Shown: positions 39,987 through 49,730 of the stretch, in pieces | Layout: the number at the start of each line of letters is the position of its first letter | How positions within the stretch are numbered: position 1 is the stretch's first letter | Assembly: GCF_013337685.1 (NCBI RefSeq) | Contig: NZ_SUQN01000007.1 | Coordinates: 186,001 to 250,000, forward strand | Reading direction: 5' to 3' | Origin: Citrobacter gillenii | Lineage (GTDB): Bacteria; Pseudomonadota; Gammaproteobacteria; Enterobacterales; Enterobacteriaceae | Length of the DNA stretch: 64,000 bases | Made by a program: the position numbers and the translations under genes | Notes under the pieces: model-generated | What the model was told of the DNA's origin: nothing | Database searches by the model: none | Seen by the model: the letters and a program-made list of their open reading frames with translations, nothing else

Positions 39987-40811
39987 TTACATATGCGCTG
40001 CAATTAAGCGCTGGTTATCCTGGTACATCGCGAACAGATAGTTGTTGTAGCTCTTCCCTTGGGTGGAATACCCCTTCAGCTTATGAATCATCGCCGTGGC
40101 GGTGACTTCCTGATCGGTTTTACGCAGCTGAGCGCGTGACTTACGGAAGGAAGAGTATGCCGGATGTGTATTCAGATTAATGACGTAAGCCGTCACTGAC
40201 TCTTTCACCGAGTCAAACTGAGAGTAGCCTTTCACCTTACCCGGCGCATTGGTGCAACGACCTTTGACACATTTCATGCCAAACAGATTATTGTTGCTAC
40301 GTGCCAGCTTCGACGTACCCCAGCCGCTTTCTGCCGCAGCCATGGTTGCCACCATACTGGTAGGGATAATATCCACGCGCTCAAGCAGCGTGTTCCACGG
40401 AATTTTACGCGTGTTGCCAGACCAGCTCACCTTGTAGCGTTTGGCGATATCTTTCATGCGCGCACGCTCGCTCGGCGACCAGCGATTCTGGTACTGCTTT
40501 GAAATCAGCCAGTTACGTTCAGCAGTAATGGCCGCATTTTGACTAGTAATGTAAGGCATAACCGTCCGGAGAAACGCTTTTTTCCTTGGTGTTCCGGAAG
40601 GGTATTTTCGCAAATCAGGAAGTGAACTACTCTTTGCACTATTGCGAGAATACTCTTGTTTACTGCTTACCTGTGTATTACTTGTCTTGGTTGCCTGGGG
40701 CTTCTGACTCGTTGTTGCCGTGTGTGTCTTTGCCAGCACCTCACCGGAAAATGCAATGGTGAGTAACATTAGAATCATGGCCCCATATCGTCGAATGGGA
40801 GTCAATATCAT
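39987..40811 (-). CDS. bax: Bax protein, glucosaminidase-domain
   Basis: 274 residues. An N-terminal hydrophobic signal (MILTPIRRYGAMILMLLTIA, cleavage near VLAK) is followed by a Ser/Thr/Lys-rich linker to about residue 75 and a mannosyl-glycoprotein endo-beta-N-acetylglucosaminidase-like (FlgJ/Bax) domain. The likely catalytic Glu stands in AAAESGWGTSKLARSNNNLF. It is predicted to cleave peptidoglycan in the periplasm; the physiological role in E. coli is not known. Divergent from malS. Confidence 0.93.
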   Translation of the reverse strand: MILTPIRRYGAMILMLLTIAFSGEVLAKTHTATTSQKPQATKTSNTQVSSKQEYSRNSAKSSSLPDLRKYPSGTPRKKAFLRTVMPYITSQNAAITAERNWLISKQYQNRWSPSERARMKDIAKRYKVSWSGNTRKIPWNTLLERVDIIPTSMVATMAAAESGWGTSKLARSNNNLFGMKCVKGRCTNAPGKVKGYSQFDSVKESVTAYVINLNTHPAYSSFRKSRAQLRKTDQEVTATAMIHKLKGYSTQGKSYNNYLFAMYQDNQRLIAAHM

Positions 40812-41127
40812 TAGGTCTCCTGGTCGGATTTATACATTCCAACACCTTATATTTTTCATAAAAATGAGAGATGAATCTCAAATCATAGCAAAAATAGCCG
40901 TCAAGAGCACCCAAAGGAATAGTCCAATTCCGAAACTATGTCACGCGCTAACGGTTAAGATTGGTATTAATTCGAAGAAAATGCGGGTGTTATCGCAAAA
41001 TAATGCCGTTTTTTGCGCACGATCGCTCACCCTCACGTCTCATCCTGGCGGAATCCACCCAAAGGATGAGTCTCCGACCGTAATTCGCTGGCAAACTGGC
41101 TAAAATCGCAGCATTCAGGACAGCGTT
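40812..41127. other. Divergent intergenic region bax/malS
   Basis: 316 bases. It contains two opposed MalT-box cores before malS (own entry). The left half is A+T-rich and presumably carries the bax promoter. No gene or repeat was seen; a 127-codon frame crossing the whole region has no ribosome site or known homologue. Confidence 0.55.
41040..41069. promoter_or_regulatory. Putative MalT boxes of malS
   Basis: The MalT core GGATGA occurs on the plus strand at 41064-41069 and, reversed as TCATCC, at 41040-41045, 59 to 88 bases before the malS ATG. malS belongs to the MalT regulon in E. coli. The core is short, so chance occurrence is possible. Confidence 0.5.
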
Positions 41128-43158
41128 ATGAAACTTGCCGCCTTTGCGCTGGCGCTTATGCCAGGCATCACCATCGCCTCGTCATGGACTTCTCAAGGGT
41201 TCCCCACCTTCGAAGTGGAGGGTACGGGTAAGTTTGTCAGCCATGCAACGTTGACGAAGGGTACCCGTCCTTTAATACTAAATTTTGACCAACAGTGCTG
41301 GCAGCCTGCCGAAACCATTAAACTCAACCAGATGCTGTCGCTAAAACCTTGCACAGGCGAGCCACCACAGTGGCGTTTATTCAAAGACGGTAGTTACACG
41401 CTGGAAGTGGATACCCGCTCCGGAACGCCAACGTTGATGTTATCAGTAGCATCCGCCGTTGAGCCGGTGAGCAACCTGATTCGCCAGTGTCCGAAATGGG
41501 ATGGCTCACCGCTGACGCTGGATGTAAGTCAGACTTTCCCTGAAGGTGCCGTGGTGCGTGATTACTACAGCCAGCAGACGGCAATGGTTAAGCACGGTCA
41601 AATCACCCTCCAACCCGCAGCCAGTAGCAACGGGTTATTACTGCTTGAACGCGCAGAAACGGACGCCCCTGCCCCCTTCGACTGGCATAACGCCACGGTG
41701 TATTTCGTACTGACGGATCGCTTTCAAAACGGCGATCCGACCAATGACCACAGCTACGGTCGCCACAACGACGGCATGCAGGAGATTGGGACGTTTCACG
41801 GTGGCGATTTACGTGGCCTCACCAGCAAACTCGACTATCTGCAACAGTTAGGCGTTAACGCCCTGTGGATCAGCGCTCCGTTTGAGCAGATTCACGGCTG
41901 GGTAGGCGGTGGCACCAAAGGGGATTTCCCCCACTACGCCTATCACGGTTATTACACGCAAGACTGGACCACGCTTGATGCCAATATGGGCAACGAGGCC
42001 GATCTGCGTGCGCTGGTCGATGGCGCTCACCAGCGCGGTATCCGCATTCTGTTCGATGTGGTGATGAACCATGCCGGTTACGCGACGCTGGCCGATATGC
42101 AGGCTTATCAGTTTGGCGCGTTATATTTATCGGGCGATGAATTGAAACATACGCTCGGTGAACGCTGGACAGACTGGAAGCCCGCCGCCGGACAGAGCTG
42201 GCACAGCTTTAATGATTACATCAATTTCAGTGATAAAGCCGCCTGGGAAAAATGGTGGGGGAAAAATTGGATCCGTACCGACATCGGCGACTACGACAGC
42301 CCCGGTTTTGACGACCTGACGATGTCGCTGGCCTTCCTGCCCGATCTGAAAACCGAGTCCAACACGCCTTCCGGGTTACCGGTGTTTTACAATAACAAAC
42401 CGGATACCCACGCCAAAGCCATTGCGGGCTACGCGCCACGAGATTATCTGACCCACTGGCTCAGCCAGTGGGTGCGCGACTACGGGATTGACGGGTTTCG
42501 GGTCGATACCGCCAAACACGTCGAACTTCCCGCCTGGCAGCAGTTGAAAACCCAGGCCAGCGCAGCACTAACCGAATGGAAGAAAGCTAACCCGGACAAA
42601 GCGCTGGATGATAAACCCTTCTGGATGACCGGCGAAGCCTGGGGTCACGGCGTTATGCGCAGTGAGTATTACCGCCACGGCTTTGATGCGATGATCAATT
42701 TTGATTATCAAGAGCAGGCGGCCAGCGCCGTCGACTGCCTGGCGAATATGGATCTCACCTGGCAGCAGATGGCGGATAAATTGCAGGATTTTAACGTTCT
42801 GAGCTATCTCTCATCGCACGACACGCGCCTGTTCCGCGAAGGTGGAGATAAAGCCGCCGAGCTGTTGCTACTGGCTCCGGGCGCGGTGCAGCTGTTTTAC
42901 GGTGACGAATCCGCGCGTCCTTTCGGCCCGACCGGCTCAGACCCTTTACAAGGCACGCGATCCGATATGAACTGGCAGGACGTCAGCGGTAAATCGGCCG
43001 CCAGCGTCGCACACTGGCAGAAAATCAGCCAGTTCAGGGCCAGACATGCCGCCATCGGCGCTGGTAAACAAACCACGCTGACGTTGAAACAAGGATACGG
43101 ATTTTCCCGCGAGCACGGTGACGACAAAGTGATGGTCATTTGGGCAGGTCAGCCCTAA
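41128..43158 (+). CDS. malS: Periplasmic alpha-amylase MalS
   Basis: 676 residues as in E. coli; hydrolyses long maltodextrins in the periplasm, releasing mainly maltohexaose. A signal peptide of about 17 residues (MKLAAFALALMPGITIA) leads the protein, and paired cysteines (58/75, 121/536 region) fit a disulfide-bonded exported enzyme. The GH13 core carries the nucleophile Asp460 (GFRVDTAKH), acid/base Glu503 (TGEAWGHG) and Asp565 (SSHDTRLF). Divergent from bax and followed by avtA. Confidence 0.96.
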   Translation: MKLAAFALALMPGITIASSWTSQGFPTFEVEGTGKFVSHATLTKGTRPLILNFDQQCWQPAETIKLNQMLSLKPCTGEPPQWRLFKDGSYTLEVDTRSGTPTLMLSVASAVEPVSNLIRQCPKWDGSPLTLDVSQTFPEGAVVRDYYSQQTAMVKHGQITLQPAASSNGLLLLERAETDAPAPFDWHNATVYFVLTDRFQNGDPTNDHSYGRHNDGMQEIGTFHGGDLRGLTSKLDYLQQLGVNALWISAPFEQIHGWVGGGTKGDFPHYAYHGYYTQDWTTLDANMGNEADLRALVDGAHQRGIRILFDVVMNHAGYATLADMQAYQFGALYLSGDELKHTLGERWTDWKPAAGQSWHSFNDYINFSDKAAWEKWWGKNWIRTDIGDYDSPGFDDLTMSLAFLPDLKTESNTPSGLPVFYNNKPDTHAKAIAGYAPRDYLTHWLSQWVRDYGIDGFRVDTAKHVELPAWQQLKTQASAALTEWKKANPDKALDDKPFWMTGEAWGHGVMRSEYYRHGFDAMINFDYQEQAASAVDCLANMDLTWQQMADKLQDFNVLSYLSSHDTRLFREGGDKAAELLLLAPGAVQLFYGDESARPFGPTGSDPLQGTRSDMNWQDVSGKSAASVAHWQKISQFRARHAAIGAGKQTTLTLKQGYGFSREHGDDKVMVIWAGQP

Positions 43159-43334
43159 TCCCCCCTGGCTTCTCGTACCCGGTGGGGCGAGAAGCGTTAT
43201 GCAAAATAAAACACCACCCTGTTACAAATGTGTAGCACAAAACGTCAATTTAGTCTCACAGGCCTGATTTGCACCCCGCCATAGGTAGCGCTATGGTTAG
43301 CCACTTTATTACTCAGCTCGACAGACCACCTGCT

Positions 43335-44585
43335 ATGACATTCTCACTTTTTGGCGACAAATTTACCCGCCATTCAGGCATCACCCGCCTGATGGAGGAC
43401 CTCAACGACGGTTTACGTACGCCCGGCGCGATCATGCTTGGCGGCGGTAACCCGGCGCAAATCCCACAGATGCAGGAGTACTTCCAGTCTCTGCTAGCCG
43501 AGATGCTGGAAAACGGCAAAGTCACTGATGCGCTTTGTAATTATGACGGTCCACAAGGGAAAACCGAGCTACTGGCCGAACTGGCCACGCTGCTGCGCGA
43601 GAAGCTGGGCTGGGATATCGAACCACAAAATATTGCACTGACAAATGGCAGTCAGAGCGCGTTTTTCTACTTATTCAATCTTTTCGCCGGACGTCGCGCC
43701 GACGGGACCACCCGAAAAGTCCTGTTCCCACTGGCACCGGAATACATTGGCTATGCCGATTCCGGGTTGGAAGAGGAGCTCTTCGTCTCTGCGCGCCCGA
43801 ATATCGAGCTGCTGCCGGAAGGTCAGTTTAAGTATCACGTTGACTTTGAACACCTGCACATTGGCGAAGAGACCGGCATGATTTGCGTGTCGCGCCCCAC
43901 CAACCCGACAGGTAATGTGATTACTGACGAAGAGTTATTGAAGCTGGACCGCCTCGCCAATCAGCACGGTATTCCGCTGGTCATTGATAATGCCTATGGC
44001 GTCCCGTTCCCCGGCATTATCTTTAGCGAAGCCCGTCCGCTGTGGAACCCCAACATTGTACTGTGCATGAGCCTTTCCAAGCTCGGGCTGCCGGGCTCGC
44101 GCTGCGGTATTATTATCGCCAATGAAAAAATCATCACCGCGATCACCAACATGAACGGCATCATCAGCCTTGCCCCTGGCGGTATGGGTCCGGCTATCAT
44201 GTGCGAGATGATTAAACGCAACGATCTCCTGCGCCTGTCGGAGACCGTGATCAAGCCGTTTTATTATCAGCGCGTTCAGGAGACCGTGGCGATCATTCGC
44301 CGTTACTTATCCGAAGAGCGCTGCCTGATCCATAAACCAGAAGGGGCGATTTTCCTGTGGCTGTGGTTCAAGGACTTGCCTATCACCACCGAGCTGCTGT
44401 ATCAACGCCTGAAAGCACGCGGCGTGTTGATGGTTCCCGGTGATTACTTCTTCCCGGGGCTGGACAAGCCGTGGCCGCACACCCACCAGTGCATGCGGAT
44501 GAACTACGTTCCGGAGCCGGAGAAAATCGAGGCTGGCGTGAAGATTCTGGCTGAAGAGATAGAACGCGCCTGGCGTGAAGGCTGA
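43335..44585 (+). CDS. avtA: Valine-pyruvate aminotransferase AvtA
   Basis: 416 residues, fold-type I PLP aminotransferase that makes alanine from pyruvate with valine as donor (transaminase C), cytosolic. The start MTFSLFGDKFTRHSGITRLM is that of E. coli AvtA; the frame runs 22 codons further upstream, but that part lacks homology. The PLP lysine is in MSLSKLGLPGSRCG; VSRPTNPTGNVITDEEL and VIDNAYG supply cofactor contacts. No strong ribosome site is seen before the ATG, so initiation may be weak. Confidence 0.95.
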   Translation: MTFSLFGDKFTRHSGITRLMEDLNDGLRTPGAIMLGGGNPAQIPQMQEYFQSLLAEMLENGKVTDALCNYDGPQGKTELLAELATLLREKLGWDIEPQNIALTNGSQSAFFYLFNLFAGRRADGTTRKVLFPLAPEYIGYADSGLEEELFVSARPNIELLPEGQFKYHVDFEHLHIGEETGMICVSRPTNPTGNVITDEELLKLDRLANQHGIPLVIDNAYGVPFPGIIFSEARPLWNPNIVLCMSLSKLGLPGSRCGIIIANEKIITAITNMNGIISLAPGGMGPAIMCEMIKRNDLLRLSETVIKPFYYQRVQETVAIIRRYLSEERCLIHKPEGAIFLWLWFKDLPITTELLYQRLKARGVLMVPGDYFFPGLDKPWPHTHQCMRMNYVPEPEKIEAGVKILAEEIERAWREG

Positions 44586-44621
44586 TGGCAAACCCGACCG
44601 CCTAACCGGTCGGGTCACGCA

Positions 44622-45095
44622 TTACAACGGCTGTGAACGCAAACGCTGCTGCTGAATTTTTGCGGCGTCAACGCATTGCAACGCACGGGTCGGGCAGGAT
44701 TCTACACACGCCGGGCCCGTTTCGCGATGCCAGCACAAATCACATTTAACCGCCTGCACCCGCGAGCGCTGTGCAACCACATTCATGGCCCCAAACGGAC
44801 AGGCCAGCATACAGCTCTTACAGCCAATGCAGCGTGCCTGTTCCACGAAGATATGCCCATGTTCGCGGCGAATAGCGGTGGTCGGGCAGGCATTCGCACA
44901 AGGCGCGTCTTCGCATTGATGACACGTTACCGCCGTGGTAAACGCGTCGTCTTTAATCACCCGAATACGCGGGATAAATGCCCCAGAGGAGACCGTCGCA
45001 CACGTCTGGTTTTCCTGATGCGCGACGACGCAGGCCACTTCGCAGGTTCGACATCCAATGCATTTCGCCGCATCCGCCATAATAAACCCGTTCAT
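44622..45095 (-). CDS. ysaA: Ferredoxin-like 4Fe-4S electron transfer protein YsaA
   Basis: 157 residues with four cysteine clusters of the polyferredoxin HydN/DmsB type: CIGCRTCEVAC, CHQCEDAPCANACP, CIGCKSCMLACP and CDLCWHRETGPACVESCP, enough for four [4Fe-4S] clusters. Cytosolic; there is no Tat signal and no neighbouring catalytic subunit, so the partner is unknown (hydrogenase or formate dehydrogenase-type). ATG at 45095 follows GGAGAAGGCA; nine more codons upstream are rejected because the E. coli protein is also 157 residues. Confidence 0.92.
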   Translation of the reverse strand: MNGFIMADAAKCIGCRTCEVACVVAHQENQTCATVSSGAFIPRIRVIKDDAFTTAVTCHQCEDAPCANACPTTAIRREHGHIFVEQARCIGCKSCMLACPFGAMNVVAQRSRVQAVKCDLCWHRETGPACVESCPTRALQCVDAAKIQQQRLRSQPL

Positions 45096-45209
45096 TGCCT
45101 TCTCCGTCGCCGTTAAAACCACAGAGTGCCAAAGAGCCGGCCCCCACCGCTTTGATCGGACAGGGGAAACGGTGGAATTTTGTCAGGTGTATGAGCCAGG
45201 CAGGGGCAA

Positions 45210-46025
45210 CTACGCCGAATTAATATGCTCTTTGCAGTAACGGCGCTTCCACGCCGCCGGGGTCAGGCTGGTGTGTGTACGGAAAATTTTGCGAAAATAC
45301 CCCACGTCGTTAAATCCACATTTAAACGCCACCTCGGTCAGCGACAGCGAATCACTGATCAACAGCTTTTCTGCCGCCCTCACCCGCTGGCGATGCAGCG
45401 CTTCGGTTAACGTCAGCCGAAAAACACCCCGGAATACACGCCCCAGATAGTCTGCATTGCAATGCAGCTCTTTCGCCAGCAATGAGGCTGATAGGGGTAA
45501 ATGGAACTGAGTATGTATCATTTGCTGCGCTTTCCACGCCAGCGCATTACCGGGCGTATCGGCAGGTTGTTCGCTGGCGGCAGCGGATATTTGCTGCAAA
45601 ATCAGCAACAGGATCAGCTCCAGCGCAACGCTGCGATGGATATTCTCCTGCTCACGTAAAAACTGGCGAAACAGCGAAATAATATATTGTGGCTCATTCA
45701 CCCGAGTCTGTTGCGGGATCGAAAGCAGCGCTTCAGGCGGTGAAACACGCTCACCGGACTTCACTTCAAAATGCAGCCAATAAAATTTTAAATCGGGCGG
45801 AAATTGTCCCACGCCGACATGTAAACGCTGCGGCCACAACAGCAAACTCTCTCCAGCCTGCACGCTAAAAATAGCGTTCCCTTCACGAATCGTTAATGTC
45901 CCTTTTTCGACAAAGATAATTTCCCAGGAATGAAGTTGCCGCGCCGGATGACTTCCCACGCCACGAGAAATAAACAGCCCGCCATTTTGTACTTTAATCG
46001 GAAGTGACATGGATAATTCAAGCAT
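45210..46025 (-). CDS. AraC-family regulator of the GH127 module
   Basis: 271 residues. An N-terminal cupin-like sensor (HSWEIIFVEKGTLTIREGNA, with the LLLWPQRLHVG barrel strand) is followed by a C-terminal AraC DNA-binding domain of two helix-turn-helix units (ASLLAKELHCNADYLGRVFR and LTEVAFKCGFNDVGYFRKIF). It is divergently transcribed from a sugar symporter and a GH127 glycosidase, so it most likely activates them in response to an arabinose-containing sugar. The start is uncertain: ATG at 46025 or five codons later at 46010; neither has a clear ribosome site. Confidence 0.85.
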   Translation of the reverse strand: MLELSMSLPIKVQNGGLFISRGVGSHPARQLHSWEIIFVEKGTLTIREGNAIFSVQAGESLLLWPQRLHVGVGQFPPDLKFYWLHFEVKSGERVSPPEALLSIPQQTRVNEPQYIISLFRQFLREQENIHRSVALELILLLILQQISAAASEQPADTPGNALAWKAQQMIHTQFHLPLSASLLAKELHCNADYLGRVFRGVFRLTLTEALHRQRVRAAEKLLISDSLSLTEVAFKCGFNDVGYFRKIFRTHTSLTPAAWKRRYCKEHINSA

Positions 46026-46277
46026 AACTATTCAATTTCCCGCTTTTAGCACCCTAAAAACCTGCCTTCATCTTTGATTATTCACGATAAAATAGTATCT
46101 CGCCGGATCGAAATCACACTTTTTTAATTAAGTCGGAATTGTCATCTTTTTATACTTTTCCCTTCCCTTGTTGGTCTGTGTATTTGGTGCAGAATAAATA
46201 ACGTACTTTGCAAATGACACAATAAAAGCCCGCAATGTAGCGGGGTACTTTCTGAACATCCTCTCCGGGAGTTATTT

Positions 46278-47678
46278 ATGACTTCGGCTCCGATTACGAC
46301 CAACGATTTGGCACAACGTGCACAAGACGACAAATTATCTCTGCGTGAAAAAATAGGTTACGGATTAGGCGATGCAGGCGGGACCGTTATTACCTGCCTG
46401 ATCATGAACTTCCTGACTTTTTTCTATACTGATGTGTTTGGCTTAACGCCCGCACTGGTCGGCACCTTGTTTATTGCCCTGCGCGTATTTGACGCAGTTT
46501 CTGACCCGATCATGGGTGTCCTCGCCGACCGCACGCAAAGCCGCTGGGGACGCTTTCGCCCATGGCAGCTGTGGGTGGCCGTTCCCATCGGCATTATTGG
46601 CGTTCTGACCTTTACCGTCCCGGACGCCAGCATGGGGGTAAAAATCGCCTGGGCATTTGGCACCTATCTGCTGCTTTCCGTCGGCTATACCGCGATCAAT
46701 GTGCCGTATTGTGCGCTGATCAACACCATGACGACGCGCCACAATGAAGTGATCGCCTGCCAGTCCTGGCGCTTTGTGCTGTGCGGTGTCGCCGGTTTTT
46801 TAGTCTCCGTCGGCCTGCCGTGGATGGTGGAGATACTCGGTCAGGGCAACGCCGCGCAGGGTTATCAGTTTGGCGTGGGCATCCTGTGTGCCATCGCAGT
46901 CGTCATGTTCCTGTGCTGTTTCTTCTGGGTGCGCGAGCGGGTACCGCTGGCGATGATGGGGAAATTTACGCTACGCGAACACATCGGCGGACTGCGTAAA
47001 AATGACCAGCTGCTGCTGATGCTGGTGATGTCCTTCCTACTGATCAATGTCTTTAATATTCGTGGCGGCGGGTACATGTACTTCATTACCTACGTGCTGG
47101 AAGGCAGTACCGCTTACACCTCGCTGTTTTTCACCATGGTCACCTTCGCCTCGATTATCGGTTCGGTGGTGGTTAGCCCGCTGACGCGACGCATCGACAC
47201 CGTCAAACTCTATTACTACACCAACCTGGTACTGGCGGCGCTGGCAGCGTTAATGTGGTTCCTGCCAACCGGTCCAGCGCACCAGACGTTATGGCTGGCG
47301 GTGATTCTCGGCAACGGCATTATTCTCGGCTTCACGCTGCCGCTGCACTTCTCGCTGATGGCCTTTGCTGATGATTACGGCGAATGGAAAACCGGCGTGC
47401 GTTCCTCCGGCATGAATTTCGCCTTCAACCTGTTTTTCATCAAGCTGGCCTGGGCCTCCAGTGCCGGGATCATCAGCGTGTTGTTTATTTTTGTCGCCTA
47501 TCAGCCTGGCGCTGGCAACCAAACCGCCAGTTCGCTGCAAGGTATTACCGCCATGGAGACGCTGCTGCCCGCCCTGTTCCACCTACTGCTGGCGCTGTCT
47601 ATCCGCCTTTGCAAACTCAATAACCCGATGATGTCGCGCATTGCTACCGATCTGCGTCAGCGTCATGTACAGCCTTAA
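46278..47678 (+). CDS. GPH-family glycoside:cation symporter
   Basis: 466 residues with twelve predicted helices, glycoside-pentoside-hexuronide family (MelB, YicJ, XynT relatives). [20 protein letters not shown] is the family opening and [26 protein letters not shown] the cation/sugar motif. It starts at an ATG with CCGGGAGTTATTT upstream and is followed ten bases later by a GH127 gene, so it probably imports the short beta-L-arabinofuranosyl sugar that the cytosolic enzyme cuts. Substrate is inferred from this pairing. Confidence 0.85.
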   Translation: MTSAPITTNDLAQRAQDDKLSLREKIGYGLGDAGGTVITCLIMNFLTFFYTDVFGLTPALVGTLFIALRVFDAVSDPIMGVLADRTQSRWGRFRPWQLWVAVPIGIIGVLTFTVPDASMGVKIAWAFGTYLLLSVGYTAINVPYCALINTMTTRHNEVIACQSWRFVLCGVAGFLVSVGLPWMVEILGQGNAAQGYQFGVGILCAIAVVMFLCCFFWVRERVPLAMMGKFTLREHIGGLRKNDQLLLMLVMSFLLINVFNIRGGGYMYFITYVLEGSTAYTSLFFTMVTFASIIGSVVVSPLTRRIDTVKLYYYTNLVLAALAALMWFLPTGPAHQTLWLAVILGNGIILGFTLPLHFSLMAFADDYGEWKTGVRSSGMNFAFNLFFIKLAWASSAGIISVLFIFVAYQPGAGNQTASSLQGITAMETLLPALFHLLLALSIRLCKLNNPMMSRIATDLRQRHVQP

Positions 47679-47688
47679 GGAGCACGAA

Positions 47689-49644
47689 ATGAACGCACAG
47701 GAAGTCGACCTGCATAAGCTCACGGTCAGCGATCCGTTCCTCGGACAATACCAGCAACTGGTGCGCGACGTGGTGATCCCCTATCAGTGGGATGCGCTCA
47801 ATGACCGCATTACAGAAGCCGATCCCAGCCACGCTATCGAGAATTTCCGTATTGCTGCGGGCCAGCAATCCGGTGAGTTTTACGGCATGGTTTTTCAGGA
47901 TAGCGATGTGGCCAAATGGCTGGAGGCCGTAGCCTGGTCGCTGTGTCAGAAACCGGATACCGAGCTGGAAAAAACCGCCGATGAGGTGATTGAACTGGTC
48001 GCCGCCGCCCAGTGCGAAGATGGCTATCTCAACACCTATTTTACGGTGAAGGCCCCTGAAGAACGCTGGACGAATCTGGCCGAATGTCATGAGCTGTACT
48101 GCGCGGGTCACATGATAGAAGCGGGTGTGGCCTTCTTTCAGGCGACGGGAAAACGCCGCTTACTGGAGGTGGTATGCCGTCTGGCAGACCATATCGACAG
48201 CGTTTTTGGACCCGGTGAAAACCAGCTGCATGGCTATCCCGGACACCCGGAAATTGAGCTGGCGTTAATGCGATTGTATGAAGTCACGCAGCAACCACGC
48301 TATATGACGCTGGTAAATTATTTTGTTGAGCAGCGTGGCACACAGCCGCATTTCTACGATGAAGAGTACGAAAAACGCGGTCGCACCTCCTACTGGCACA
48401 CCTACGGCCCGGCGTGGATGGTGAAAGACAAGCCTTACAGCCAGGCGCACCAGCCAATATCTGAACAACAAACCGCCATCGGTCACGCCGTGCGCTTTGT
48501 CTACCTGATGACCGGTGTGGCCCACCTGGCCCGCTTAAGCCAGGACGAAGGCAAGCGCCAGGACTGCCTGCGACTGTGGAACAATATGGCCCAGCGCCAG
48601 CTGTACATTACCGGCGGGATCGGCTCGCAAAGCAGCGGCGAGGCATTTAGCAGCGATTACGATCTGCCCAACGACTCTGTGTATGCGGAAAGCTGCGCCT
48701 CTATTGGTCTGATGATGTTCGCCCGCCGGATGCTGGAGATGGAGGCCGACAGTCAGTACGCCGACGTGATGGAACGCGCGCTGTATAACACCGTACTGGG
48801 TGGTATGGCGCTTGACGGGAAACACTTTTTCTACGTTAACCCGCTGGAAGTGCATCCTAAGTCTCTAAAATTTAACCATATTTATGACCACGTGAAGCCC
48901 ATTCGCCAGCGCTGGTTTGGCTGCGCCTGCTGCCCACCGAATATCGCGCGCGTGTTAACGTCGATTGGCCATTACCTCTACACGCCGCGCCAGGACGCGC
49001 TGTATATCAATATGTATGTGGGCAACAGCATGGAAATACCCGTTGAAGACGGGACGCTGAAACTCCGCATTAGCGGAGATTATCCGTGGCATGAGCAGGT
49101 TAATATCACCATTGATTCCGTGCAGCCAGTACACCACACCCTGGCACTACGCCTGCCGGACTGGTGCTCCGCGCCGCAGGTAATGCTGAACGGTTTGCCT
49201 GTAGAACAAGATATTCGCAAAGGCTATTTGCACATAACCCGCACTTGGCAAGAAGGGGATACGCTGAGCCTGACGCTCCCGATGCCGGTGCGTCGGGTAT
49301 ACGGTAATCCGCTGGTTCGCCATGTTGCCGGTAAGGTTGCCATTCAACGTGGACCGTTAGTCTATTGTCTGGAGCAGGCGGATAACGGCGAGGAATTGCA
49401 TAACCTGTGGCTGCCCAAAGAGAGTGAATTCAGGGTCTTTGAGGGGAAAGGGCTATTCAGCCATAAAATACTGATTCAAACGGAAGGGGTGAAGCAAAGC
49501 GCTGATGATGCCACACAGCAATCGTTGTGGCACTACGATGTCTCCCCCGCTTCCCGGCAAACGCATACGCTGACGTTTATTCCGTGGTTTAGCTGGGCGA
49601 ACCGTGGTGAAGGTGAAATGCGGATTTGGGTCAACGAGCAGTAA
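47689..49644 (+). CDS. GH127 beta-L-arabinofuranosidase
   Basis: 651 residues, no signal peptide, so cytosolic. The zinc/catalytic set of GH127 HypBA1 (Glu338, Cys340, Cys417, Cys418) corresponds to Glu334 and Cys336 in YAESCASIG and Cys414/Cys415 in GCACCPPN; the second of the pair set binds zinc and one cysteine is the nucleophile. An (alpha/alpha)6 barrel fills the first about 430 residues, with beta-sandwich domains after it. ATG at 47689 follows TAAGGAGCACGAA; the frame overlapping the symporter gene upstream is not used. Expected reaction: release of L-arabinose from beta-1,2-linked arabinofuranosides, as found on hydroxyproline-rich plant glycoproteins. Confidence 0.9.
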   Translation: MNAQEVDLHKLTVSDPFLGQYQQLVRDVVIPYQWDALNDRITEADPSHAIENFRIAAGQQSGEFYGMVFQDSDVAKWLEAVAWSLCQKPDTELEKTADEVIELVAAAQCEDGYLNTYFTVKAPEERWTNLAECHELYCAGHMIEAGVAFFQATGKRRLLEVVCRLADHIDSVFGPGENQLHGYPGHPEIELALMRLYEVTQQPRYMTLVNYFVEQRGTQPHFYDEEYEKRGRTSYWHTYGPAWMVKDKPYSQAHQPISEQQTAIGHAVRFVYLMTGVAHLARLSQDEGKRQDCLRLWNNMAQRQLYITGGIGSQSSGEAFSSDYDLPNDSVYAESCASIGLMMFARRMLEMEADSQYADVMERALYNTVLGGMALDGKHFFYVNPLEVHPKSLKFNHIYDHVKPIRQRWFGCACCPPNIARVLTSIGHYLYTPRQDALYINMYVGNSMEIPVEDGTLKLRISGDYPWHEQVNITIDSVQPVHHTLALRLPDWCSAPQVMLNGLPVEQDIRKGYLHITRTWQEGDTLSLTLPMPVRRVYGNPLVRHVAGKVAIQRGPLVYCLEQADNGEELHNLWLPKESEFRVFEGKGLFSHKILIQTEGVKQSADDATQQSLWHYDVSPASRQTHTLTFIPWFSWANRGEGEMRIWVNEQ

Positions 49645-49650
49645 TGATAT

Positions 49651-49680
49651 GACGGATGGCGACTGTTGGCGCCATCCGTC
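49651..49680. terminator. Hairpin after the GH127 gene
   Basis: GACGGATGGCG (49651-49661) pairs exactly with CGCCATCCGTC (49670-49680) between the convergent GH127 and yiaT genes. T-runs are weak; it may serve both directions. Confidence 0.6.
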
Positions 49681-49730
49681 AAAACATCATGAAAAAATTG
49701 CCCTCTTCCATGAGGACAAACGGGTGAGAA

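Noticed and set aside
40720-41103. 127-codon frame between bax and malS
   Set aside because: Starts inside bax on the opposite strand, lacks a ribosome site and crosses the malS control region.
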